Shown here piece after piece: positions 11,986 to 24,270 of a stretch of 64,000 bases of DNA. The stretch lies in the NCBI GenBank assembly GCA_023213395.1, contig CM041465.1:22134001-22198000 (forward strand), read 5' to 3'. The notes under the pieces are model-generated. The model was not told the origin of the DNA and made no database searches. It worked only from the letters and a program-made list of their open reading frames with translations. Numbering within the stretch: position 1 is the stretch's first letter; every line of letters starts with the position of its first letter. Position numbers and translations under genes: made by a program. Source of the stretch: Cycas panzhihuaensis (lineage: Eukaryota > Cycadophyta).

Positions 11986-12690
11986 AAGGGAAAAAAGGGC
12001 CCATCTTCCTATGCTTCTACTTACTCTATTAACATTCCTAGTTCATCTTGTTCAGAAGAAGCCATTCCCCTTCTTCCTCCAACCTCATTAGTTTCGCCCT
12101 TATTAATATGGGGAGTTATAGGCACCAAACTGTGCTAAGTGATGATGAGTCTAATGATGAGGATGAGGACCTTGCTCATCCTATATGCCTCCTAAACATG
12201 AGTAGGAGGCATTCGCTTCATTTTAGGTCTTGACCTAAAGCTTCTTCCATTGAGGAGCCTAGTTCTCCTCTCGAGTCACATGTTATTACTCCCATCTCTT
12301 GTGTGACTTCCTATTTCACTTCTTTCTCCACCTCATCACCATCCTCGAGTGGTGAGGTGAGGGAATCTCTTATCGCCTCTCATAGGAGATTGTCCTCTGA
12401 CTCTTCTAAAGAGTCTCTAGACTATATTGAGTGATGGATTGACTATTATGGTCCCACTACTCCTCCTAATCTTCATTCCTTATCTTCTCCAAGCATAACT
12501 ATATATGGGATAGACTACTTCATAAACGCTGAGGCATTATTAGAGCATTTAGTAGGCTCCATACCCAATCTCCATCCTAGTCACCATAAACTTAGTTATT
12601 AGAAGATTCTAGCCCTTAGGTCGCCCTTAGTTGACCCAAGTCTACCTAGCTCTTCTTCTCCCGTTCCTATTGATGAAGCCCCCCTTCACT
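11986..12690 (+). pseudogene. Protease-RT linker of copy B
   Basis: Degenerate version of the linker seen in copies A, C, D and F. The acidic SDDESNDEDEDL block followed by HPICLLNMSRRHS is in frame 12048-12233, and a DYIEWW/VDYF-like and LLEHLVGS segment follows near 12420-12560. A VGSYGYL-like segment is degraded. No enzyme motif. Its presence in every copy that keeps this region suggests a real part of the Pol polyprotein rather than spacer DNA. Confidence 0.6.
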
Positions 12691-14240
12691 TCAAGGAAGG
12701 GAATGCTATGTGCATGGCAGCAACCAAGGACATCATTCTTACTCTTAGGAAGGTCATCAAGGTGGGAATGGAGTGTCCCCTTGAGGAAATGAAGGAATAC
12801 ACTCTTCTTTTTCAAGAGTTTTGTGATATCTTTGCATGGGATTACATTGACATGAAGGGTATGACCCTTCCATCATCACCCATAACCTTACTACTATTCT
12901 AGGTGCTCATCTTGTATGGAAAAAGTAACACCCCCTCCATCCTAAACTATCTTCCACCGTGAAGATGGATGTTAAGAAACTCTTGGACACAGGGTTGATC
13001 ACCTCCATTGATTATCCCAAGTGGGTCTCAAACTTTGTTCCTATTTCTAAAAAGAATGGAATGATTTAGATATATGCTGATTTCTATGACATCAACAATG
13101 CATGTCCCAAAAATAACTTCCCTCTACCTTTTGTTAATCAAACTATTGGATTCAAAGTCATGTCCTTGATGGATGGCTTCTTTGGGTACAACTAAATCTA
13201 GCTCTCTCTTGAAGACCATCACAAAATGGCCTTTACCACTCCTTGGGATACCTTCCCTTACAAAGCAATGCCTGTTGGACTCAAAAATCCAGGTGCCACT
13301 TACCCAAGGGTGATGCAGTTCATCTTCCATGACCTTATAAATAAAACCCTTGAGGTCTTCATGGATGACATGATGGGTATTTCATGTAAAAGGACCTAAC
13401 ATCCTGACAATTTGTGTACCATCTTTACTAGGTGTCACAAATATCATGTTAGCTTGAATCCTATTAAATGTGTATTTGTCATAACAGCTAGCAAACTCTT
13501 AGGTTTCCTTATTTCAAAACAAGAAATCTATATTGATCCCAATAAATTCAAGGCCATCCTTGATTTTCCTCCTCCCAAGACTCAATGACAAATCAAGTCA
13601 TTCTTAGGTAGGTTGGGTTTCCTTAGGTGCTTCTTGGGAAACTTTGCCATAAATGCTAAACTCCTCACTAACTCATTGAAGAAGGGGGGCCCATTTGTCT
13701 AGTCTCCAAAGGCCCAAGAAGATTTCTAAGATCTCAAAAGAGCCCTGGATTTTTCCCAGATATTGGTGTCTCCCCTTTTCAATTGACCTTTTATCCTTTA
13801 CACATTGGCTACTGATGAATCCTTAGGGGCTATGCTTGCCCAAGAGGATGATTCAGGAATCAAAAGGGCTATCTACTTTATTAATCGTACCTTAGTTGCC
13901 ACTGAGCTCAACTATTCCCTTTCCAAGAAGGAATGACTCACCTTAGTGCATACCACTAAGAAATTTAGGCATTACTTACTTAGTAACACCACTCAAATGA
14001 TCATTCAATCTGATCCCTTGAGATATCTCCTAACTCGATCTGACTTAACTGGTAGGACTAGTAAGTGGGTCATCCTCCTTCAAGAGTATAATCTCCAAAT
14101 CATTAATAGGAAGTTAAAGAAGGGGATGGTGGTCACTGAGCAACTAGTTGATGCCCTTATCCCTAACTCTTTGAACACTCCTATTAATGATTCCTTACTA
14201 GATGAGCCTATCTTTCCCTCCAAAACTCATCCCCCCATCC
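12691..14240 (+). pseudogene. RT and gypsy RNase H of copy B (broken)
   Basis: RT N-terminus is open at 12708-12902 (KVIKVGMECPLEEMKEY, FCDIFAWDY). Core: PISKKNGM near 13040, DNNFPLPF-like near 13110, and the catalytic FMDD at 13358-13369, which is intact here, followed by MMG. The primer-grip/thumb region reads FLGRLGF near 13605. RNase H: ATDESLGAML near 13806 with the catalytic Asp, the EKE-like Glu near 13927, then an open stretch 13946-14245 with KKFRHYLL, IIQSDPLRYLLT and the GRTSKWVILLQEY tail that ends the domain. Stops between these blocks show decay. Confidence 0.82.
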
Positions 14241-15499
14241 ATTAGCTAGTAGTGAATGGTATGGGGATATCATATGATACCTTATTGAATAGCAGTATCA
14301 TCTTGATGCTAGTGATAAGGTAAGGTCATGTGTTAGGGCCATTACTAGGAAACATCTTCTTATGGAGGAGGCACTATACAAAAGATCCTTTGATGGGGTC
14401 CTCGTTTTCTACATCAACCCTAATGAGGTGAACTAGATACTTCATGAATGACACAATGGCATTTATGGGGGCTACTTTGGGGTTCAATCCATGGCCCTAA
14501 GGATCCTTCATATGGGTCACTATAGGCCATCCCTTTTTAAATATGCCCATACATACACTTTGTGATGCCATATGTATCAGGAACACGTAACGCCATCCAT
14601 TCACCTTCTAAGGTTTTACACCCTATTATCTCTTCATAGCCATTCTCCTAATGGGGATTAGACCTCATTGGGGTCATAACCCCTCGTTCTTCATCGTAAC
14701 ATAAGTTTATCTTGACTACGATGGAGTATTTCACTAAATAGGCCAAATCAATCCCCTTGTCTTCCACTTCTGGTAAGACTATAGCTGCATTCACCTACCA
14801 ATACATTATCTGTCAATTTAAGGTTCTTGATATCCTGATCATAGTCAATAGGACTCCCTTTTATAATAAGTAAATGGATGAGCTTTGTGGGAAGTTTTAG
14901 ATATCCCATAATACTTCTTCTCCTTATTACCATTAGGCCAATGGACAAATCGAGTTCATCAACAAGACTCTCACAAACATCCTAAAGAAAACCATCATTC
15001 AATCCTAAAAGGATTAGCACCTTTGACTTCCCTCTACTTTATGGGCATACCATACTTCCATTTACATAGCCATAGGGATGACCCTATTCTCCCTCATATA
15101 TAGATATGAGGTGGTCCTCCTCTTAGAAGTTGAAATTCCCTCCTTGTGTGTCTCACTTCAAGGTCCTATTGACAAGGAATCCTATCACCAGGCCCACCTC
15201 CTTGACCTCAAAGCTTTAAATAAAAGATGTTTGATCATATATCAATAAATCTCACCTCTAAAGCTAGGGTGCAAAGAACATATGATAAGCATCTTTTCCC
15301 TTACCCTTTGCATCCTGGGAACCACGTCCTTAAGCTAGAATATCTCCATGACCACTTGTCCAAATTCAGGACTAAATGGGTTTGTCCTCTTATCATTCTT
15401 GAAAACCTCGATAATGGTGCCTATAGGATCGTAACTCTAGAAGATCTTGATCTTGAGAAAGCTATCAATGATAAATTCTTAAAGAAATTCTATGTGTGA
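14241..15499 (+). pseudogene. Integrase of copy B (broken; C-terminus open)
   Basis: N-terminal zinc region near 14350-14600 (LYKRSFDGV, CHxGIYGGYF, a late Cys). Core: TTMEYFTK near 14717-14740 (Glu at the first acidic position), DNRTPF-like near 14848, and NGQIEFINKT near 14940. The C-terminal block is open at 15227-15499: SKARVQRTYDKHLFPYPL, a VLKLEYLHD block, TKWVCPLIILENLDNGAYRI and KFLKKFYV with stop. This matches the ends of copies C and D. No chromodomain follows. Family role: joins the cDNA to chromosomal DNA. Confidence 0.8.
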
Positions 15500-16335
15500 T
15501 CTTCCCTAATCCCAAGTAGATTAGGCACACCCCTTCTTTCCTCTTGCTCTGAAATGAGCCTAAACTATCGCTCTAAGTATGTCCGCATTCCCCCCTAACC
15601 ACAGGTAGGATGGCAGCTTGGACTAGCCTCTCATCTTTATGGTTTTGCTTGTATATCATCTTTTGTTTTCCTTTATAGGGAAACCTCTCCTCCTAATTCA
15701 GTGTGTAAACATCCTTCTCTCCTGAGCTCAGAATCGCACCCCAACTAGGGCCTCTTACTTGAGTATCTATGCTCCCTCTTTGTCATTGTTTCCTTTGCAT
15801 ATCTATTATGCTCTTTTGATGGACATGCATGGCTCTCCCTCTCCTAGCCTCATATGTGCCTATCACCTATATATATGGTGGTCATGTGTACCTACTATGA
15901 GTGTGGTCCTGCATGAAAAGAGACACAAGTGTCACCCACACATGATCTAAATAACAAAAAAACATACACAACAATCAACTAAAACCATCATAATGCATAA
16001 TACTTCATGCACCCATGCACCCATATCTGCATGCATCTATCTCTCTATGCATATGAATAAATAAATAAACAATACAACAACATCATAAAATCATCACAAT
16101 ACCATCATCATGGGTTAAATGAGGTACCAATTTATCCCTATATATATATATATACAAGTCATATCATACAATGTCATATAATACATCATCTAGGCATCAT
16201 GCCTCAGAAAGATTGAATCCTTATAGGGAGGAGTACAATCATGTATCTACATATGGTGAGACTCCCTAGAGGTCCAATGCTTTCCTGCTCAAAACTAATG
16301 ATACATTGAAGCTCCTCAATGCCCTGCTCTCAGGG
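15500..16335. other. Noncoding block after integrase, copy B
   Basis: Conserved with copies C (29774) and D (40752): a GAAATGAGCCTAAAC block near 15552, then a degenerate inverted repeat (clearest in copy C). Further on the sequence is rich in CATA/ATCA words with a TA dinucleotide run at about 16140-16152. It forms the shared 3' flank of the + strand integrase and the minus-strand PMD-like gene, so terminators or poly(A) signals for both are expected here; none was confirmed. Confidence 0.5.
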
Positions 16336-17927
16336 GGTATCATCTCCTCGCCTGCGATACCCCTCACCAGGAGACCACATGCCTCCTAGGCTTCTTTGAC
16401 ATTGTTGTGAGCTCCCCGCCTTGCTCCCCTCATCCTAAGGCCTCCTCTAGGTCATCATCATCATATAAGTATGACATCTACTTTATGACAATATGGTGGT
16501 GACCTAATCTACTAGCTAATTGTATCTTCCCTAGATACAATCCCTCTCCTCCTCTGTGCTTCAGAGCCCTTCCTCCAACATGATGATCCTAATCTTGTTC
16601 CTCATATCTCTGCATACTGCTCCTCCTCCCTAGGCCTCCAATTCCTAGACTTGGCCTCATAAGGCATCCCTATCCAAAGATACTTGGTCCCTCTTTGTAG
16701 ATATCTAGTCCCTCTCCATGTGGAGTCCATCCAGCTCTCCCTAAAGCTACCTCATCCTCACCTAGTGTCCTTGAGACTCTATCATCTACATATCTCTAGC
16801 TTTGATCAATGGGATAAATGCCACTATGTGTACCCCTACCTCTCCTATCCCTTAGGCTGCTAAAGTGTTTCCTACCTCTGTCACTCCCTCTGCCATGATT
16901 ATTTCCACCTCTATTGTTGCCACCATAGCCATTACTATGGCTAGATCCCTACCTGTTGATCTCCCTTTGCCTGCAGGTGCATGTGGTGGTCTATCTCCTC
17001 TTGAAGGTGCTAATGGGCCTACCTCACCTCCTACATCTCTTGATGGGCCTGCCCCATCACCTCCACCCTTGTTAGGGTTATCTCCTAGCTTCCTTGTTGT
17101 GTCTTTGCTCTCCTAGTACACCCCTCTATATGGATCCACTAAGTAGTTAGACAGGGTAAGTAGGTCAAGCGATGTTGCCTCCACTGATCTCTATACATGT
17201 ATATGATCCTTGATCCCTCTAAACTAATTGTGCCATTTGTGGACCATAGGCATCCATGTTAAGATGGGATGCAGTACCCTTAATGGTGCCACCACTCTAA
17301 AATGATTAAAAAACCAACACTGTAATAGAGTGAAATATGAGAATCCTCCTCTCTCTACCACCTAGATCTGATCCAACTATTCTATTAGGTTAGCTACTAT
17401 CAAGGTAGCCCAGTCTAGCCTCTCCACAGTCTCACACCACTTGACTATGGCCATCCATCTACTCAGTATACCCTATAATTCTGTTTCTAAGAAATCTAGA
17501 ATAAAATAGCTAATATGATAAGCTTCCTCACCCAAGGAACCTTGGACATCACCATTACCTAGACTAAAACCCCTCGACAATTCCACTTACCCTATCATGT
17601 GAAAAATATAGCCACCTCTATGTGTGTAACATCTGTGTTAGGTAACGTGCCAAATGATGTTGGTGCTCCTCTTGTCAATACCTCTAGAATCCTCTTGATA
17701 TCTTCTAGTATGATACTAATGTCCTCCACTTAGAGGAGATGGAAACCATGTAACCATCGATCCTAGTAGGAGACAATGTCTACCAGAAGGCATTGATCTA
17801 ATGTATATTGGGGTGTCCTAATGACGTTTAGGAGCTTATAACATCTTAATATCATCTGGTCTCACCATGACATCATCACAATGAAGCTTAACATGGATAC
17901 CCTAATGTTCTTGTGGTTGTCCACCAT
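16336..17927 (-). pseudogene. Antisense plant-mobile-domain-like gene, copy B (broken)
   Basis: Read on the minus strand from an ATG at 17927 (MVDNHKNIRVS). A continuous alignment to copy C is visible: LLVDIVS, a Trp-to-stop, then FHLL with a stop where copy C has FHLP, VEDISIILEDI, later ERGGFSYFTLLQ, and PILTWMPMVHKWHN. A Gly/Pro-rich, charged region and a coiled-coil-like QLQGELD segment follow. The FHL(P), acidic, DV pattern and the Trp/Phe-rich second half resemble plant mobile domain (aminotransferase-like) proteins. At least ten stops and a frameshift. The segment holding the putative intron of copy C is absent or too diverged here. Confidence 0.65.
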
Positions 17928-19177
17928 GATAACCACTTGCAAACAAACTAAATGTTAGTCTAAATATCCCTCATAGCATGCCTTGCCGCCCTTGGGATGC
18001 CCCATGCTCCATTAGAGTGAGTTAAGCCATCCTTCAGGCCTCATTTCTTTTTTTTTTCTATTAGTCACTCTATGCTTCATGCCAAACACTGTGGTACTAT
18101 AGACTTTGGCCTAGGCCCCACCAAGATTTTTTGCTAGCCCTGTAACAATCTTCGCAACACTGTGATCTTTATCGCGATACGCTTGCTTACCCCCTAAAAA
18201 GGGGGGGGGGGGGGGGGAGATGCCCTAAAACTCAAAATGTGTTTCTTAAGCGGGCTAAGACTTGGCCCACTAGGACTAGAGCTAACTAATACCCTAGTCC
18301 TCCCCCTCTCTAGGCCTTATTTAGGCTCCAGGGGGTCCCAAATCAGCCTTAAGGGGCCAAAATTAAGTTATAAAAACTCAGAAAAGTCATTAAATAAAAA
18401 TGACAAAATGAAGGGGGTAAGGAATGATCCACTCACTGGATTAGATCTCACTACTTCCATCTCATTGTCATGATCATGTGGGCTATCTTTGCATCTCAAT
18501 CCAATGGTTGGATCTCCTACAAAGTGCTCTTGAAACCTGGTAGGGCTCTGCTGCGTGGAAGGAAGGGCTCCAGATTGATCGTGGGGCCCATGAAAATGAA
18601 TTATGTTTTCACCCTCCTTTCTTTATATACATGGGGGCCTTGAGGGGCACTTTCTCCTTTTCCTTTGTCGTGATAGCCTTCAAGACCATCTCCTTTGCCT
18701 TATCGCCTTTGTCTGTAGGGTCCACCCCCCTATTTTGCTTTTGTAGCCCCCATTTCAAGATCTTTTGGCACATTTACGATGACCCCTTATGCCTTATTTT
18801 TTATGCTGCTCTAAAACATACTTATGTTTATACTCCTTTAACTCATTTTTCCATTCTGTATCTACTTTCGCTGCCCATTTGAGCCTTTGAGGCTCCTAAA
18901 GAAAGTGCCTCCCCCTCTCTAGACCTCCTTTTGGCCCTTTTAGCGACCTTTGGGAGCCCTAAAGGGGCCTTTTCATTGTCATCTCCCCACCTCCTAATCG
19001 GGTCAGTTTCCTTAAACCTGGATAGCCTCTTCTTTAGAATCTCCTATCCTTTATGACCCATAGTCATAGCCTTTTGAGTGATTATAGCCTCGTTGCTACC
19101 TCTTCTCCCTTTATTCACCATTTAACCTTATCGTCGTTATTTTTCTTGTCATCTAATGAAAACCTTATTTTTTCACT
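17928..19177. promoter_or_regulatory. Divergent intergenic region, copy B, with TATA-like site
   Basis: Lies between the antisense gene start (17927) and the aRH start (19178). It holds a run of 17 G at 18201-18217 and TTTATATAC at 18622-18630, followed 25-35 bases later by GGGCACTTTCTCC. The same arrangement is found in copies C and D. The TATA-to-aRH spacing is about 554 bases here (575 in C, 519 in D). No conserved open frame inside. Confidence 0.5.
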
Positions 19178-19620
19178 ATGGTACTACTTATCTTCACCAA
19201 TGGAGGAAGCTGTGGTAATCCAGGACTTTTTGCTAATGCGTGGATCCTCTGTGACCCCTTTAGATATGACCATATGCATTCTAGAGCCTTTCTCCCTAAG
19301 GCTACAAATAATGAAGCTAAATATATAGTTGTTATTGACACCTTACTTATGCACTTCATTTCTACTATGGTCCTATCATCCTCCCTTACGACTCTTAGAT
19401 CATTATGTTGTAGCTTACCCAGATTTACCAGGTACGTTGCCCACATTTGAGATCCCTCACTTTGACCACTAGATCTCTCCTATCTCATTTCCCCTCTATG
19501 GATGTTTAACATATTCCCTGAGACTTAAATGTTAAGGTTGATGGCCTTATCTATTGTATCCTTGAGCATCATCTCCCCCTTCTCGATGATCCTCCCTAGG
19601 AATCTTATCAAGTTGTCTAA
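19178..19620 (+). pseudogene. Archaeal-type RNase H (aRH), copy B (broken)
   Basis: Open from ATG 19178: LLIFTNGGSCGNPG, AWILCDP, KATNNEAKYIVVID, then a frameshift; the later part is traceable to about 19600 (INIFPxT, NVKVDGLIY). The TDGG-RGNPG and NNEAEY signatures are those of the second, archaeal-type RNase H of Tat elements rather than the gypsy RNase H. The first catalytic Asp is changed to Asn (IFTNGG). The gene sits downstream of the antisense gene and well downstream of integrase. Confidence 0.75.
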
Positions 19621-20088
19621 TCACCTAAGTTTCAATATCATCCTATCCTCTATTTTTACGATTCATTTGCACCTCTAAAACCAACCACCAATGAGGTTAA
19701 ACTATAGTGACCACCAAGTTTGTTTCTTCATCTTATCCATTGTACCACCTGTGGTATGAGGCCCTTGCATTCTGATTTCTATATGTACATATTTCTCATT
19801 TATGTTATTTTGTTGATCATGCTCATGATTGTCAGCATCACTTATCTTACATAGGTATGATGGGGGCATCCCCCTCATCCACCCTGCCTGAGATCAAATT
19901 CTAAGGCGATGCATCAGTAGTCCCTATGTTGCCCCTCTTTACTCCTTATTCAGGCCTTCTTCCATGACACTTGCTACTCCCTTAGATGGTGACACCATTA
20001 TACTTTGATACACAATACTAACTGTTGTATTAATACCACTCACCACCAAGTTATGCCTCTAAGTAGTGAGGCTCTACTACCAAGGGGG
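19621..20088 (+). other. aRH 3' flank and polypurine tract, copy B
   Basis: Noncoding stretch shared with copies C (45961-46451) and D (42693-43088), including an AATGAGGTTAAACTAT block near 19690. It ends in CCAAGGGGG (20080-20088), placed as expected for a polypurine tract immediately before the LTR. Confidence 0.6.
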
Positions 20089-21864
20089 TAATTTTTCCCA
20101 GCTACTGAGAATGGATATGGATGACACTTTTCAGGTAAGTGTAGGTACATTTCTATCCTTGCTCTTCATTAACTTTAGAATCTTATTAAATTATTGTTAG
20201 ATACATGTTATATGATGTTGATTGATTACATGATCGTTATGCCTAGCTTACCTGCCTACTTATGTTTACATCTAATACTTTAGCCTATGACGACTCGAGA
20301 CAAGCACCCCATGACACTTCATGATCCTCCACCATGCCTCCACATCATATGCACGCACTCTTAGCTCCTGTAGCTTATTCTTTACCACCTTTTGGTGTGA
20401 TGTGAGGCTTGATCATCATCCTCGTTCATAGCTTATCTCTCATTAGGGCCTTGTTGTCACCTATTTCCAGCTTCTTATGGTCCAACTAGCTCTTAAAATA
20501 CCCTAGACACCTCAACAAATCAGTATTTTACCCTTTTGGGGTCTAGGACCCCCCCTTTTAGGGAGCCTTCCACGCTCCTCTTTTATTTTTTACCTTATTT
20601 TGAGTGCCTCGTGGCATTATTTGGGGTACCATGACAAACTCTATGGTACTACGAAGTTTACCATGGTGTGACTATCCACTCTTAGCTTTTGGCTTGGCCA
20701 TGTCTAATTTCATATTAAATGCAAAACTAACATGTGGCACTAGGTTGTTTCTTGCCTAGGGCAATCCCTAATCGCCCGATAGGTTAGGGTTGGGTTTAAA
20801 AACACAAAATTTAGCTTATTCCTCCTCTTCTTCCTCTCCTCTCTTAGAAAAATTCTAGAAAAAAGAAAGTTCTCTTCTGCTGCTATCTGTTCTTCACTCT
20901 TACCTCCTCCTTCCTTAGGGTAAAATCCTTGAGTTGTAGGTCTACATTAATGGGTTTTTGGATAGATCCTCCTCTCAAAAACTCCATCAAATCACTGGTA
21001 TCTAGTTTTCTTACAGGTTGCATTCTCTTCTTTCATCGTTACAGGGATTTCTCACCTATTCGTTAGGGGAAACGCTTCTCCCATCAATCTCACAAGGTAA
21101 AACTAGTTTTAACAGGTTTTTTTAGACCTGCATATTATCTCTTTCCTTTGGCAAAAGAAGTTCTTTACATGTTTATCTGGGTTGCTTTGTGAGACCCCTT
21201 CACACACCTCTCTCTTGGAAGGAAAACCCTTCCTTTTCTTGGCTTGTTTCCCTCATACCTTGAGGTTTCTCTGAGGTTCCAATTAAGGAGGTTGAGAGGA
21301 AAAGGTGCAACAAAGGGAGAAAGGAGTTTAAGGTTAGGGTTCTGACCCTTTTGGCCATGTCCTATAGGGTAACCCCTTGCCCTTTGCACTTTTTCTCTCC
21401 CTATACCTCTCTTGCACACCCAGAAACAATTAATCTAGGGGATCCCACTAGTTGTAACATTGGTAGCATCTTGTAATGCCTATAACTAGCCTTCATGCCC
21501 TCTTAAAATCTAATTTTTGTAGCAATACCTTATGATTTACAAAGTTTTAGCTTCACTTTTGTAACATTTGTAACATTTGCATCTTTTGCAACATTCACCA
21601 TTCACAAATCCTATTGCCTTTTCTACTGCCTGAAAACCTTAACTTTTTGCTTGATCCATTGGTTAGAGTACTTGGATGCATGGAGGTATCTTACTTGGGC
21701 AACTAGCCATTCCTTGGCTATTCTTTCTCTCCTTTTCACCCCCCTCTCCTCTTTTTCCCATAGTTATTGGATCATCCTACATGCATATTAGGTAAAGTTT
21801 GGATTACATATTGTGCTTATTTAGAAGATATTTGTATGAGATCACATACTTTTCTTTTGGTAAG

Positions 21865-22422
21865 TGTAGCAATCTTAGATAAGTCTTCTAAGAAATTTTA
21901 TAAAAATCGGCAAAATACCCACCAAATGCAGTTGCAAAATATTCAATCAAGAGAGAAATAATACAAATCCACTCCAATACTTATGACATACAAATATAAA
22001 ATGGCATGAAATAAATATAAACTAAATAGATATAAGATTACTAAATGACTCCGCAATTATGGTTGATAATGAATCCCTCTTCCAGGTGAGGTACCCTCCA
22101 CAATGCTCCCAAAAGGGCCGAAAATATTATAGTCCAAGACTTCTCCAATGATGATCAAATGAGGCTACAAATCCTCCTTAAATAGGTGGCCAAAAGATAT
22201 TAATAGAAGTCGACAGAAAAGGGGAATAAACCTACCTAAAACTTATATTGGAAGTTGGCCAAAACTCCCCAAAAAATTAGTAGGATAAAAACTTTCAATA
22301 GCCATAACTTTTAATGTAGATGTTAGAATTAACTTTCATTTGGACCGTTGGAATCATCATTTAGAGCCCTTTGATTTGAATGGTTATATGGTATAGTTTT
22401 GACCATATTTTGGAATGCTATA
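21865..22422 (-). repeat. 3' LTR of the 2.4-kb element (minus orientation)
   Basis: 558 bp, 5'-TGTAGCA...TGCTATA on the + strand; these ends form an imperfect inverted repeat (TGTAGCA/TGCTACA). Confidence 0.85.
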
Positions 22423-23335
22423 ATTCCCCTCCCCTTAAAATAATACTTTGCCCTCAAAGTATTGAAAAATGCTTGTAGCTTATTCTAATCTTCCAACCAC
22501 CTCCTACTATATCTTGAAGGTCATGAAGATTTGCTTTGATCTTGTTTCTTTTGTGGGGCTGTACTAGCATGCATCTTGAATTTGCTGATGTTTGTTCTTG
22601 GAACCAGGTACCTGTGATGCCTTGCTCTAAATCAAAAAGATTCTGGGACTTGTGAGATATCTTAAATGTCTTGTCTTGGTCTTGCCTTGCATTTGCACCT
22701 TTGTTTCCAAATGGGATGGATTTTGGAAAAAGACGTGAAGGCTTCAGGAACACAATTGATTGTGAGGGTCAAGGATTGATGATTGCCTATGGTTGGAAAA
22801 AGAAAAGGAGGAATTATAAACTAAGATCAAGCATAACTTTGAAGGTATAGAAAGAAAGGATAAAATTTGGAATATGTCTTGGATGGAGATGTAAGTTTAT
22901 ACAAATTTTGCTAAACCACAACTCTTTTTAGGAGAGAAAGATGGGTGGGGACTTAGCGATATAGGTTCTTTATGAAAAAGAGACTTTAATAAGGTTATAG
23001 GATTGGTATTTGAATAATTGAAGAAATTTAATGAAAAAAGGCAATATTGATGATATGGAATTGAAGAAGTGTAGAAAAGATCAGACTGGGTTTTATAAGG
23101 GATAATACTAAAAGATGAAACTTAACGAATAGATTGAAGTTGAAGGGTATCAAAGAGAAATAGGTGAGTAAAGAGATGGGCTAGGGTTACAAAGAGAAAT
23201 TAGAATTTGACCCATGAAAAAGCTAAGGTTAGGAAAATTAGGAGCATGGCTAACTATGGGTTGAGGAGAGAAGGGATTTTGTATTGTTATTAAACTAGGG
23301 AAAGAGAGAGGGCATACAAAACTACCGAATAAAAT
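22423..23335. other. Interior of the 2.4-kb element without recognised coding
   Basis: Holds the minus-strand purine tract at its left edge and a palindrome AATACTTTG...CAAAGTATT near 22443-22464. One minus-strand frame (22454-22753, 99 codons) has no recognisable motif. Confidence 0.5.
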
Positions 23336-23716
23336 TTATATGTGCAATACAAGATCAGTGAGTACCTTGTATGAAATTTGTTGAGAAACATTTAGTTGTT
23401 CCTTATTATCTTTGTGCTGCTCCTGTGTAACTTGACTTTGGATTTCCTCTCTAATATTGAAATGGGACTCTTCTATTGCTTGTGCATGCTTCAAGTCTTC
23501 TATGTCATCATATTGTTTTCTCTGGGCTAGATTTCATTCTAGCACTTGCAAAACCTCTATGATCTCCTCATCAATAATGTCTTCTTCTTACACATCCTCA
23601 TCTGCTTGAACCTCACCCTATTTATGTTCTTTAAAAGATATGGTAGCCGCCTATGAAAATTGGTACCATAGAAAAGGTTCTTTAGCCCAATTAATGAACC
23701 ACTCACACCACTTGTA
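23336..23716 (-). pseudogene. Unidentified coding remnant in the 2.4-kb element
   Basis: On the minus strand one frame runs from the LTR edge for about 125 codons with only four internal stops, each one base from Trp or Gln codons. It begins KWCEWFINWAKEPF, has an acidic middle (EEDIIDEEIIEVLQ) and a polar, helix-prone end (DIEDLKHAQAIEE, QVTQEQHKDNKEQ), and terminates at 23336-23338. I do not recognise the family. It may be a captured host gene piece or a gag remnant. It starts where a primer-binding site would be expected. Confidence 0.4.
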
Positions 23717-24270
23717 GCAATCTTACAGAAGTCTTCTAAGAAATTCTACAAAAATAGGTAAAATATCCACCAAATGCACTTGCAAAATATTCAATCAAGA
23801 GAGAAATAATACAAATCCACTCCAATACTTATGACATACAAATATAAAATGGTATAAAATGAATATAAACTAAATAGATACAAGATTACCAAATGATTCC
23901 ACAGTTATGGTTGATAATGAATCCCTCTTCGAGGTGAGGTGCCCTCCACAATGCTCCCAAAAGGGCCAAAAATATTGCAATCTAAGACTTCTCTGATCAT
24001 GATAAAATGAGGCTATAAATCATCCTTAAATAGGTAGCCAAAAGATATTAATAAAAGTCAGTAGAAAAGGGGAATAAATCTGCCCAAAACTTATACTGTA
24101 AGTCGGCCAAAACTCTCCAAAAAACTAGCAAGCTGAAAACTTTAAATAGTCATAACTTTTGATACAGATATCAGAATTAACTTTCGTTTAGACCGTTGGA
24201 ATCATCATTTAGAGCCCTTTGATTTGAATGGTCATATGGTATAGTTTTGACCATATTTTGGAATGATATA
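23713..24270 (-). repeat. 5' LTR of the 2.4-kb element (minus orientation)
   Basis: 558 bp, the same length as its partner at 21865-22422 and about 90% identical by hand count. Ends at the GTAAG target duplication (24271-24275). Confidence 0.85.

Larger units (their letters stand above)
21865..24270 (-). mobile_element. 2.4-kb non-autonomous LTR retrotransposon, minus orientation
   Basis: Bounded by two 558-bp direct repeats starting TGTAGCA and ending TGCTATA or TGATATA, and flanked by GTAAG on both sides (21860-21864 and 24271-24275). Orientation is minus: on that strand the purine tract AAGGGGAGGGGAAT sits just before the 3' LTR (complement of 22423-22440). By hand count the LTRs differ at about 57 positions (roughly 10%), so the insertion is fairly old. 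No RT or integrase is visible in the 1.29-kb interior. Confidence 0.88.

Noticed and set aside
16140-16152. TA dinucleotide run (and the similar run near 41276) as functional signals
   Set aside because: Simple-sequence repeats in decayed noncoding DNA; no further support.
18201-18217. Run of 17 G in the intergenic region of copy B as a possible G-quadruplex control element
   Set aside because: Copies C and D have only short G runs at or near this position; it looks like slippage, and homopolymers of this length are also prone to sequencing error.
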